Positions 1-8,177 of a DNA stretch of 64,000 nt are shown one piece after another. Numbering within the stretch: position 1 is the first letter of the stretch; every line of letters begins with the position of its first letter. Below the pieces are notes generated by a model that saw only the letters and a program-made list of their open reading frames with translations, was not told the origin of the DNA and did no database searches. Position numbers and translations under genes: made by a program. Source of the DNA: Vallitalea longa (GTDB lineage: Bacteria > Bacillota > Clostridia > Lachnospirales > Vallitaleaceae); NCBI RefSeq assembly GCF_027923465.1, contig NZ_BRLB01000006.1, forward strand, positions 62,001 to 126,000. Reading direction: 5' to 3'.

Positions 1-1
1 G

Positions 2-1771
2 CTAGATTTAGCTACTGGTGGAGGACAATCAGTATTTAAAGTTAATTATTTTATTGACGGAATTGGTTTAACGCAAGAAGCTACGGTAACTAAATGTAAA
101 AATGGATTATCTGTCAATTATCATGAAGAGTATATGAGAAGGCGTGATCCAGATTGCATGGTTATCGGAGATAATAAAAATACAGACAAAACAAGATACA
201 AAGAAAGATTTAATGAGGATTTTGACGGCGTAAGATTAGAGACTTATGTATGGTTGAAAAATCAAGAACTAATAGTAATGCCACTTATTGCTGGAGATGA
301 TGAATATGGCTCTCCAACACTACTTATCTGTCCTGTTAATGCTGCCTTTTTTGCAGGGGGGCTTGCTGATCTACAAGGATTTATACCAGAAGAGAAAATA
401 GATCAGAAATTTGAGCCTAAGGCAATAATATATTTAGCTCCACCTTTTAGACATACACATTTTGATGGTAAGCAAGTTGTTGTCCATAATAGACTTGACG
501 ATATTCATGAAATCTTTTCATTCAATTTATATCCAGGTCCAAGTGCGAAAAAAGGTATCTATGGTGTTTTACTTAATATAGGTGAGTTGGAAAGTTGGAC
601 AACTGTTCATGCATCAACAGTAAAAGTAACCACACCATATGATAATTCATTGATTATCATGCACGAAGGAGCTAGTGGTGGTGGTAAAAGTGAAATGATT
701 GAAGAAGTGCATAGAGAAGTAGATGGAAGTATATTATTTGGGGAAAACACAGTAACTAATGAACGTATATATCTTGAAATAGCAGATACATGTGAGTTGA
801 ATCCAGTGACTGATGATATGGCTATGTGTCATCCTGAACTACAAAATAATAATAAATTAGTTGTTAAGGATGCGGAAGCAGGCTGGTTTTTGAGATTTAA
901 TCATATTACAGAGTATGGGACTTCTCCACAGCATGAAAAACTGTGTATACATCCAAAAGAACCTTTGATATTCTTGAACATGGATGCGTCTCCTGATTCT
1001 ACGATTCTAATATGGGATCATATTCAAGATGCTCCAGGGAAACCTTGTCCTAATCCAAGGGTAATAATGCCAAGAAGTTTTGTTCCAGAAGTTGTTTCAG
1101 AACCTGTTGAAATAGATGTACGTAGCTTTGGTGTTCGAACACCAGCATGCACAAAATCGGATCCGACTTATGGTATTATTGGGTGTCTGCATATATTACC
1201 ACCTGCATTAGCTTGGATATGGAGACTAGTAGCACCAAGAGGTCATGCTAATCCTAGTATTACCGATTCAGAAGGTATGACTAGTGAAGGTGTAGGTTCA
1301 TATTGGCCATTTGCTACTGGTAAAATGGTAGATCAAGCTAACTTATTGTTAGAACAGATAATTAATACACCAAGTACAAGATATGTCCTTATTCCGAATC
1401 AGCATATTGGATCTTATGAAGTTGGATTTAATGCACAATGGATAGCGAGAGAGTATTTGGCTAGAAAGGGCAGTGCAAAGTTTAAACCAGAACAAATTGT
1501 AGAATCACGTTGTTCACTACTTGGTTATTCTTTAAATAGATTAAGAGTTGATGGTTATAATATTCCTAAAGGGATTTTACAGACAAACTACCAACTAAGT
1601 GTAGGTGAAGAAGCATATGATCAAGGTGCCAAAATATTAAAACATTTCTTTGAACGTGAGCTTGCTAAGTTTAATACAGATGAATTGCTCCCACTCGGAA
1701 GAGAAATCATAAATTGTTTTATGAATGATGGTACAGTTGATGATTATATAAAATTAATATCAATGAAATAG
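2..1771 (+). CDS. DUF4914 family protein (5' end outside window)
   Basis: The reading frame is open from base 2, so the gene starts left of the window; 589 C-terminal residues are visible. The first ATG inside the window, at 134, has no ribosome binding site and lies within the conserved reading. The sequence looks like the DUF4914 family. Around bases 669-692 it carries a glycine-rich GASGGGKS loop preceded by HE, like the P-loop of phosphoenolpyruvate carboxykinases, so nucleotide binding is likely. The reaction is unknown to me. It ends 10 bases before an MFS carrier gene, so the two are probably co-transcribed. Confidence 0.75.
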   Translation, partial: LDLATGGGQSVFKVNYFIDGIGLTQEATVTKCKNGLSVNYHEEYMRRRDPDCMVIGDNKNTDKTRYKERFNEDFDGVRLETYVWLKNQELIVMPLIAGDDEYGSPTLLICPVNAAFFAGGLADLQGFIPEEKIDQKFEPKAIIYLAPPFRHTHFDGKQVVVHNRLDDIHEIFSFNLYPGPSAKKGIYGVLLNIGELESWTTVHASTVKVTTPYDNSLIIMHEGASGGGKSEMIEEVHREVDGSILFGENTVTNERIYLEIADTCELNPVTDDMAMCHPELQNNNKLVVKDAEAGWFLRFNHITEYGTSPQHEKLCIHPKEPLIFLNMDASPDSTILIWDHIQDAPGKPCPNPRVIMPRSFVPEVVSEPVEIDVRSFGVRTPACTKSDPTYGIIGCLHILPPALAWIWRLVAPRGHANPSITDSEGMTSEGVGSYWPFATGKMVDQANLLLEQIINTPSTRYVLIPNQHIGSYEVGFNAQWIAREYLARKGSAKFKPEQIVESRCSLLGYSLNRLRVDGYNIPKGILQTNYQLSVGEEAYDQGAKILKHFFERELAKFNTDELLPLGREIINCFMNDGTVDDYIKLISMK

Positions 1772-1781
1772 GAGTATATCT

Positions 1782-3029
1782 ATGAATACCTTTAAAAAAA
1801 GTAGTACAAATAGTTCAACAAATCATTATAAATACAAAAGATGGATGTTTGTTATTCTAGGGATGATAATGTTTATGTGTCTAGGAACAGTATATTCATG
1901 GAGTGTGTTTAGAACCCCCATAGAAGAGCAGTATCAGATTGATGCTACTTTGAGTGGTTTACCATATTTAGTATTTTTATTAGGGTATACAGCATCTATG
2001 GTGATAACTGGTAAATTGATTGATCGCTTGAATCCTAAACTTATGATTTTAATAGGTGGTATTATGGTAGGATTAGGCTGGTTTCTATCAGGTATTGCAG
2101 TATCCTTTAATATGATTATAGTTTCATATGGTGCAATATCAGGTGCTGGTGTTGGTATTGCTTATGGACCACCAATAAAAGTCATATCAAGTTGTTTTAC
2201 AAAAAAACGTGGTGTAGCTATAGGATTATTACTTGCAGGATTTGGCCTATCACCTTTAGTAACAGCTCCGATAACAAAAGCTTTAATCAATCAAATAGGC
2301 GTTAATAATACGTTTAAAGCTGTGGGTATTTTTTTCTTAATAGTGATACCTTTGATAGGACTATATTTTGAAAAGCCTGCTAGTCAAAAAGAAGATATTA
2401 ATGATGAATCGAAAGTTGATAATAATAGTACTCATGAAGTTAGCATTCTAAAAGTAATAAAAAATGCTAAATTTCAAGGATTGTGGCTATGTTTTGTTAT
2501 TGGTGCTTCTGTTGGACTAATGATTATTGGTATCTCAAGCCAAATTGGTGAAGAGTTGTTCGAAATTGATTCCAATACAACAGCCTTCCTTTTATCCATT
2601 TTTGCGATTTTTAATGCAATTGGGCGACCACTTTTTGGCTGGATTACAGATAGATTCACTCCCTTTATATCTGCTATGACATCATTCATACTTATTTTTA
2701 TTACAGCAGGTCTAATGTACATGACCAAAGATTATACAATCTTAATATATATAATAGCACTATCGGTGCTTTGGATGAATTTGGGTGCATGGCTTTCAAT
2801 AGCACCAACGACTGTAGCCATGTATTTTGGTGAAGCCAACTATAGTCGTAATTACGGTGTTTTATTTACTGCATACGGTATAGGTGCAGTAATAGGAACA
2901 CCTTTGGCAGGTTTTATTAGAACACAGTTTGGCAGCTATCAATATATCTTTTTGCCTATAATGATTATGGCGATCATAGGTATGTTTATAGCTCTGCTAA
3001 CACTCAAACCTAAGTCTAAATTAAATTAA
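1782..3029 (+). CDS. OFA-type major facilitator superfamily carrier
   Basis: A 415-residue integral membrane protein with about 12 hydrophobic segments and a charged central loop around residues 197-225. The N-terminal stretch with GTVYSWSVFRTPIEE is typical of the oxalate/formate antiporter (OFA) family, whose members move small organic acids such as oxalate, formate or lactate. The substrate cannot be read from sequence. It follows the DUF4914 gene by 10 bases with a GGAG-type site before the ATG, so the pair is likely one transcription unit, possibly for an organic acid. It is followed by a non-coding stretch. Confidence 0.8.
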   Translation: MNTFKKSSTNSSTNHYKYKRWMFVILGMIMFMCLGTVYSWSVFRTPIEEQYQIDATLSGLPYLVFLLGYTASMVITGKLIDRLNPKLMILIGGIMVGLGWFLSGIAVSFNMIIVSYGAISGAGVGIAYGPPIKVISSCFTKKRGVAIGLLLAGFGLSPLVTAPITKALINQIGVNNTFKAVGIFFLIVIPLIGLYFEKPASQKEDINDESKVDNNSTHEVSILKVIKNAKFQGLWLCFVIGASVGLMIIGISSQIGEELFEIDSNTTAFLLSIFAIFNAIGRPLFGWITDRFTPFISAMTSFILIFITAGLMYMTKDYTILIYIIALSVLWMNLGAWLSIAPTTVAMYFGEANYSRNYGVLFTAYGIGAVIGTPLAGFIRTQFGSYQYIFLPIMIMAIIGMFIALLTLKPKSKLN

Positions 3030-3347
3030 AATAGAAACATTGTTCAGCAATTTTGGTTTTATGCCCCTTGATCCCAATGCAATGTAATAGTAAATAACTA
3101 TTCTATAGTTGAAACTGGGATAAATAAAAACTTGAATGTTTTCCTTCTCAGCATATTCACGAATAAGTTGTTGCTACATGCAATTGGATGCGAAGTTATT
3201 AATAAAAAACAATCAAAATTCAATATAATTTTGGAAATATATATTATTTACAAATAGTAATTATGAAGGTATAATACAATGGGCAAGAATTTTTTTAATA
3301 TTTTAGTAAAATTAAATATATTTTTTTAAATAAATTAGGAGGCCTAT
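3030..3347. other. Intergenic stretch with pyruvate kinase promoter
   Basis: About 320 bases lie between the OFA carrier and pyruvate kinase. The right third holds a good promoter (3247-3275) and the AGGAGG site for pyk. The left part shows no convincing terminator. Minus-strand frames here have short coding-like runs broken by stops, which I could not assign. Confidence 0.5.
3247..3275 (+). promoter_or_regulatory. Sigma-A type promoter for pyruvate kinase
   Basis: TTTACA at 3247-3252 and TATAAT at 3270-3275 are separated by 17 bases, about 70 bases before the pyk start. It matches the housekeeping consensus in all but one position of the -35 box. Confidence 0.65.
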
Positions 3348-4772
3348 ATGTATAAAGCAAAAACAAAGATTATTTGTACGATTGGACCTGCCAGTGATAA
3401 TAAAGAAACTATTACTGAGCTTGTAAAGAATGGACTTAGTATTGCTAGACTCAATTTATCTCATGGAACGAAAGATTACTATAAAAAAATAATTAGTATA
3501 ATAAAAGAAGTAAGAAATGAGTTAGATGTTCCAGTTGCTATATTAATGGATACAAGAGGTCCAGAAATAAGAACAAAAAATTTCGTAGGTGGGCAACTAA
3601 AATTAGAAGTGGGACAAGAAATAAAAATATTCAATGGTAGTTTCGATGGAACAAAAGAAGGTTTTTGTATTACTTATCCTACACTATATAAAGATGTAAA
3701 AATAGGGAGTAAAGTTCTTATTGATGATGGATTAATTGAACTTGAAGTATTAGAAGTTAACACTAAAGAGCAATCTATAAAATGCATTGTGAAAAATGGT
3801 GGCATTGTAAAGAATAAGAAAGGTATTAACGTTCCCAATGTAGATGTTAATTTGCCTGCGATTACAGAAAAAGATAAAGAAGAAATATTGTACGGACTTG
3901 AAAACGATATCGATTTCATAGCAGCCTCATTTATAAGAAAAGATACAGATGTTAAAGGTATAAGAAAATTCATTGATGATAATGGCGGTAAAGATGTAAA
4001 AATAATTTCTAAGATTGAAAATCAACAAGGTGTAGATAATATCGATGCTATTATTAAAGTATCAGATGCAATAATGATAGCTCGTGGAGATCTAGGAGTG
4101 GAGACACCAACAGAATTAATACCGATAGTACAAAAAATGATCATTGATAAATGTAATCAAAATGAGCTTCCTGTTATTACAGCTACACAGATGCTTGATT
4201 CTATGATAAAAAACCCAAGACCAACTAGAGCAGAAGTATCAGATGTCGCTAATGCGATAATCGATGGAACTGATGCAATAATGTTATCAGGTGAAACAGC
4301 TGCTGGATTATATCCAGTAGAAGCAGTAAAAGTAATGAGTAAAATTGCTTATGCTTCCGAAAGCATGGATGATCATGAGCAAAGAAATATTTGTAAAAAA
4401 TCACAGACTAGTATTACTCATGCAGTTAGTTATTCGGCTTATACTACTGCAATACATCTAAGAGCAAAAGCAATAATATGTCCAACTTATAGTGGTAATA
4501 CAGCAAGAATGATTTCAATGTATAGACCTGACGTAAGAATAATTGCAGTTACCAGTGATAGGAAAGTTAGGCGCCAGATGCAATTATTATGGGGTGTCAC
4601 ACCTCTATATCTAAAACAAGAAACATCAACAGATATCTTATTCTATAAATCCGTTATTATGGCAAGAGAATTAGGAATAGTCAATTCGAAAGATACAGTT
4701 GTAATAACTGCTGGGGTTCCACTTGCAGAAGGTAGTAAAACTAATTTAATGAAAGTTCAAATAGTAGAATAA
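3348..4772 (+). CDS. pyk: Pyruvate kinase
   Basis: Converts phosphoenolpyruvate and ADP to pyruvate and ATP, the last step of glycolysis, in the cytoplasm. The 474 residues match the usual bacterial length without the extra C-terminal PEP-utiliser domain found in some Bacillus enzymes. Visible signatures are KTKIICTIGPAS at the N terminus, MDTRGPEIRT, the KIENQQG active-site lysine region and MIARGDLGVE for metal binding. The C-terminal allosteric domain is complete. An AGGAGG site precedes the ATG. The gene stands alone between its own promoter and a terminator. It lies just upstream of the PTS-containing ascorbate-type operon, which also consumes phosphoenolpyruvate. Confidence 0.95.
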   Translation: MYKAKTKIICTIGPASDNKETITELVKNGLSIARLNLSHGTKDYYKKIISIIKEVRNELDVPVAILMDTRGPEIRTKNFVGGQLKLEVGQEIKIFNGSFDGTKEGFCITYPTLYKDVKIGSKVLIDDGLIELEVLEVNTKEQSIKCIVKNGGIVKNKKGINVPNVDVNLPAITEKDKEEILYGLENDIDFIAASFIRKDTDVKGIRKFIDDNGGKDVKIISKIENQQGVDNIDAIIKVSDAIMIARGDLGVETPTELIPIVQKMIIDKCNQNELPVITATQMLDSMIKNPRPTRAEVSDVANAIIDGTDAIMLSGETAAGLYPVEAVKVMSKIAYASESMDDHEQRNICKKSQTSITHAVSYSAYTTAIHLRAKAIICPTYSGNTARMISMYRPDVRIIAVTSDRKVRRQMQLLWGVTPLYLKQETSTDILFYKSVIMARELGIVNSKDTVVITAGVPLAEGSKTNLMKVQIVE

Positions 4773-4779
4773 TTATTTT

Positions 4780-4850
4780 CCCACCTTAAAATTAACTTAT
4801 ACTAATTAAAGTTTTAGTATACATAGGTAATGATAAGGTGGGTATTTTTT
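4780..4850 (+). terminator. Terminator after pyruvate kinase
   Basis: CCCACCTTA at 4780-4788 pairs with TAAGGTGGG at 4834-4842. A second inner pairing of ATACTA with TAGTAT shortens the loop, and a T-run follows at 4845-4850. Confidence 0.7.
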
Positions 4851-4962
4851 CATTCATTTTGTTTGTTTTTACCAAAAAATGTTGATTGAGCTATAGACCA
4901 GTTGTTTTATCTATGGTAATATTATTATGAAATGACATTAATTTATTGCTTGGAGGCATCTT

Positions 4963-5922
4963 ATGAGAAATCAAATCAACTTATTAGTTAAAGTATCGAA
5001 TATGTATTATTATGAAAATTTAACTCAATCTGAAATAGCTAATGCTTTATATATTTCTCGTTCAAAGGTTTCAAGACTGATTCAAGAAGCTAGAGAAAAC
5101 GGTATTGTAGAAATAATTATTCACGGACCAAATGAAAGAAATACTTATTTAGAAGAACAACTAAAGAAAAGGTTTCATTTAAAAGATGCTCATGTGTTAT
5201 TAGGATGCAATATTGAGACAGATCAGATGTTAAGTGGTATTGGAACATTAGCTAATGAGTATGTTGACTCATTATTGAAGCCTAATACAATTATAGGCAT
5301 ATCAAGAGGAAAAACTATGAAAAATGTTATTAACACTATTTCTCCAAGTAAGAAGATTCCCATTACAGTAGTTCAATTAGTTGGTTCAACCAATAGCAAT
5401 GATCCTAGTATTGAAGGCCCAGAAATAGCTAGACAATTTGCTAATGCTTATGGAGGAAGTTATTATTATTTATTTACTCCATTATTTCTTGAAGATAAAA
5501 ATGCAAGAGAAGTCCTAATGAAGACAGTAGCTGTAGCTGAAACATTAAATTTATCTGAAGCAGCTAATATTATTCTTACAGGATTAGGTTTCCTATCAGC
5601 TGATGACCTAAGCCTTCTTTGGAATGGTTTTTTAGAACAAGAAGAGATATTTAATCTTCGTTCAAAAGGAGCAATAGGGCATATTTGTGGCTATTACTAT
5701 GATATTAACGGTAATATTATTGATACCAAAATTCATAAAAGCATTATTGGGCTTGATATAAAGAAGATAATCAAAAAAGAATATGTAATAGGTGTTGCTG
5801 GAGGAGCATCCAAGATAAAGTCTATTTATGGTGCTTTAAAAGGAGAACTAATCAACGTACTTGTAACAGATGAAAAATCTGCACTTAATGTTATAACTAT
5901 GGATTCATATGGTTCCATTTAG
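4963..5922 (+). CDS. SorC-family sugar-binding transcriptional regulator
   Basis: A 319-residue DNA-binding regulator. Residues about 20-50 form a helix-turn-helix (LTQSEIANALYISRSKVSRL), and residues about 57-319 form the SorC/DeoR-type effector domain that senses phosphorylated sugars. A TTGGAGG-like site precedes the ATG at good spacing. A terminator follows, so it is transcribed separately from the ascorbate-type operon 410 bases downstream. Position suggests it controls that operon, perhaps through the palindrome at 6157-6170; this is inference. E. coli uses a DeoR-type repressor (UlaR) for ascorbate, so a SorC regulator here would be a different solution. Confidence 0.85.
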   Translation: MRNQINLLVKVSNMYYYENLTQSEIANALYISRSKVSRLIQEARENGIVEIIIHGPNERNTYLEEQLKKRFHLKDAHVLLGCNIETDQMLSGIGTLANEYVDSLLKPNTIIGISRGKTMKNVINTISPSKKIPITVVQLVGSTNSNDPSIEGPEIARQFANAYGGSYYYLFTPLFLEDKNAREVLMKTVAVAETLNLSEAANIILTGLGFLSADDLSLLWNGFLEQEEIFNLRSKGAIGHICGYYYDINGNIIDTKIHKSIIGLDIKKIIKKEYVIGVAGGASKIKSIYGALKGELINVLVTDEKSALNVITMDSYGSI

Positions 5923-6050
5923 TTAATTGACTGTTCTATATAACTATGCTAAATAAAATTAGCAGTAGTATATTCATAAATTGTTATTTATTCATTTTTT
6001 ATGGCTCTTAATGGTACAAGTTATTGATAATAAATTCAAATATAATATAT

Positions 6051-6082
6051 ACTACTTTCTTAAATGAAGGTAGTTTTTTTAT
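6051..6082 (+). terminator. Terminator after the SorC regulator
   Basis: CTACTTTC at 6052-6059 pairs with GAAGGTAG at 6066-6073 (one G-T pair) around a six-base loop, followed by seven T at 6074-6080. Confidence 0.8.
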
Positions 6083-6156
6083 TAATTAGGATAGTACTAC
6101 TTTCTATTATTCTCGCCTTACAATTTTGAATCATTGATTAATTCTGCATAATAATC

Positions 6157-6170
6157 TGCACAAATGTGCA
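6157..6170. promoter_or_regulatory. Palindrome upstream of the ula-type operon
   Basis: TGCACA and TGTGCA arms are separated by AA, a perfect 6-2-6 inverted repeat about 90 bases upstream of the operon's -35 box. Another TGCA lies just to its left. It is a candidate operator for the adjacent SorC regulator; this is inferred from position and symmetry only. Confidence 0.4.
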
Positions 6171-6260
6171 ATATTTTACTAATTAGAAATTATGTTACCT
6201 CTGAACATATGTTGATGTTTAACAAAAATATGGGTATATGTATAAAATAATATATATATA

Positions 6261-6289
6261 TTGACCAAAAAGGTATTGTAATATATACT
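6261..6289 (+). promoter_or_regulatory. Promoter of the ascorbate-type operon
   Basis: TTGACC at 6261-6266 and TATACT at 6284-6289 have a 17-base spacer, 44 bases before the first start codon of the operon. Confidence 0.65.
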
Positions 6290-6332
6290 TATCACAAGTT
6301 AATAGTAAATATTTATGGTTGGAGGTTATAAC

Positions 6333-7184
6333 ATGATTGATTTAGATAGAAATCCAATAGGCATCTATGAAAAAGCCATTCCATCCTATTATACTTGGGA
6401 AGAACGTTTGATAGCTGCTAAAATTGCTGGATATGATTATGTAGAGATATCAATAGATGAAAGTGATGAAAGATTAAACAGATTAGAATGGAATAGTAAA
6501 CAGAGAAAAGAACTAGCCGATGCCATACATAGAACTGGAGTTAGGATTCCTAGTATGTGCTTAAGTGGTCACCGTAGATATCCACTTGGAAGTGAAAATG
6601 ACCAGATAAGAAATGAAGCTCTAAATATAATGAAAAAGGCAATCCAATTTGCATCAGATGTAGGTATTAATGTAATTCAAATTGCTGGATACGATGTTTT
6701 TTATGAAAAAAGCAATGAGAAGACCATACAAAGATTCTACGAAGGATTAAAAAAAAGTATTGAATGGGCTAGTAAAGCCAATATAATACTTGCTATGGAA
6801 GTAATGGATTATAAATTCACAGGATCTGTCAAAAAGATAATGGACTATGTAAAAGAATTTAATTCACCTTATTTTCAAGTCTATCCAGATTTGGGTAACA
6901 TCTCTGCTTGGGGCAATGATATAGCAAAAGATTTACAATGTGGTGATGGACATATAGTTGCTGTTCATGCGAAAGATACTTTGCCAGGGGAATTCAGAAG
7001 AGTCGATTTTGGAAAAGGATGTGTAGATTTTGTTGAAGGTTTTACACAATTAAATAGAATGAATTATCAAGGACCTATATTGGTTGAGATGTGGGTAGAT
7101 GATTCTGCTGATTTCATGCAGATTATTACAGATGCAAGAAAATGGATAATTAACAAAATGAATAAAGCTGGTATGAAAATATAG
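6333..7184 (+). CDS. ulaE: L-ribulose-5-phosphate 3-epimerase (UlaE type)
   Basis: Predicted to interconvert L-xylulose 5-phosphate and L-ribulose 5-phosphate. The 283 residues form a xylose-isomerase-like TIM barrel. Visible features are EISIDESDERL near the N terminus, the metal-ligand motifs AMEVMDYKF and VYPDLGN, VHAKDT, and a final VEMW glutamate. A longer reading from 6315 would include the GGAGG ribosome site (about 6320), so I start at 6333, where that site is correctly spaced. It is first in a ten-gene operon and is followed 15 bases later by the 4-epimerase. Confidence 0.9.
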   Translation: MIDLDRNPIGIYEKAIPSYYTWEERLIAAKIAGYDYVEISIDESDERLNRLEWNSKQRKELADAIHRTGVRIPSMCLSGHRRYPLGSENDQIRNEALNIMKKAIQFASDVGINVIQIAGYDVFYEKSNEKTIQRFYEGLKKSIEWASKANIILAMEVMDYKFTGSVKKIMDYVKEFNSPYFQVYPDLGNISAWGNDIAKDLQCGDGHIVAVHAKDTLPGEFRRVDFGKGCVDFVEGFTQLNRMNYQGPILVEMWVDDSADFMQIITDARKWIINKMNKAGMKI

Positions 7185-7199
7185 AAAGAAGTGGAAATT

Positions 7200-7889
7200 A
7201 TGTTGGAATCTCTTAAAGAAGAAGTTTTACAAGCTAATCTTGAATTACCTAAAAAAGGTTTGGTTACTTATACTTGGGGAAATGTTAGTGGTATTGACCG
7301 TAGTAAAGGTTTAATTGTAATAAAACCAAGTGGTGTACCTTACGATGAGATGACTATAAATGATTTGGTAGTTATTGATTTAAAAGGAAATATAGTAGAA
7401 GGACATCTGAACCCTTCGTCTGATGCACCTACACATGTCGTATTATATGATAAATTTCCTGATATATGTGGTGTTGTGCATAATCATTCTAGCTGGGCAA
7501 CAACTTGGGCGCAGGCAGGTAGAAGAATACCAGCACTTGGGACAACACATGCCGATTATTTTTACGGATATATTCCAGTAACAAGAGAAATGAATTCAGA
7601 TGAGATACAAGGACAATATGAAGAACAAACAGGTAAAGTTATTGTTGAAACTTTTAAAGAATATAATCCAATGGATATGCCAGGAGTTATAGTGAGAAAT
7701 CATGGGCCATTCACTTGGGGCAAGAATGCTTCAGAAGCTGTACATAATGCTGTTGTACTAGAAGAAATAGCAAAAATGGCATATCATGCATATCAATTGA
7801 CACCAGGTTTAGAGCCTATAAGTGATGTATTATTAGATAAACATTTTTTTAGGAAACACGGTAAAGACGCATATTATGGACAAAAATAG
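7200..7889 (+). CDS. ulaF: L-ribulose-5-phosphate 4-epimerase (UlaF/AraD type)
   Basis: Predicted to convert L-ribulose 5-phosphate to D-xylulose 5-phosphate, which enters the pentose phosphate pathway. The 229 residues belong to the class II aldolase/AraD family. The zinc-binding pattern is intact: Asp75 in SSDAPTH, His94 and His96 in VVHNHSSW, and a later His in VRNHGPF. The family usually begins MLE-LK-EV-EANL, which matches ATG 7200; the GTG at 7191 would add three residues. With UlaE it gives the last two steps of ascorbate or L-xylulose phosphate breakdown. Confidence 0.92.
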   Translation: MLESLKEEVLQANLELPKKGLVTYTWGNVSGIDRSKGLIVIKPSGVPYDEMTINDLVVIDLKGNIVEGHLNPSSDAPTHVVLYDKFPDICGVVHNHSSWATTWAQAGRRIPALGTTHADYFYGYIPVTREMNSDEIQGQYEEQTGKVIVETFKEYNPMDMPGVIVRNHGPFTWGKNASEAVHNAVVLEEIAKMAYHAYQLTPGLEPISDVLLDKHFFRKHGKDAYYGQK

Positions 7890-7902
7890 AGGAGTGTATT
7901 AA

Positions 7903-8163
7903 ATGGTAAAAAGTTTGATAGAGATAACAAATGAAACAGGATTACATGCAAGACCAGCAAGTGAATTTGTTAAGGTTGCTAAGAATTACAAAAGTGATGT
8001 TTTCCTTCAGAAAGAAGATAAGAAAATAAATGCAAAAAGTATATTAGGTATATTGGCATTATGCTTAAACAAAGGTTCAAAGGCTGAGATTATAGTAGAT
8101 GGTGAAGATGAGGGAATGGCAATGGAAGCGCTTACTGATTTAATTAATAATATGGTTGAATAA
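7903..8163 (+). CDS. ptsH: HPr phosphocarrier protein
   Basis: A cytoplasmic PTS phosphocarrier of 86 residues, the normal HPr size. His15 (GLHARPA), which accepts phosphate from Enzyme I, is present. Ser46 in NAKSILGI, the HPr-kinase site used in Firmicute catabolite control, is also present. It lies 13 bases after ulaF and 14 bases before ptsI, inside the ascorbate-type operon. It may be the genome's general HPr or a dedicated paralog; the window cannot tell. Confidence 0.92.
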   Translation: MVKSLIEITNETGLHARPASEFVKVAKNYKSDVFLQKEDKKINAKSILGILALCLNKGSKAEIIVDGEDEGMAMEALTDLINNMVE

Positions 8164-8177
8164 GGAGGAGGTGCAAT

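Noticed and set aside
3026-3200. Minus-strand frames in the gap before pyruvate kinase read partly like coding sequence
   Set aside because: The coding-like runs are in different frames, broken by stops, and match no family I recognise. Chance or very old decay cannot be separated.
4780-4850. Possible riboswitch in the gap after pyruvate kinase
   Set aside because: The conserved part is a simple stem with a T-run, which is better read as a terminator.
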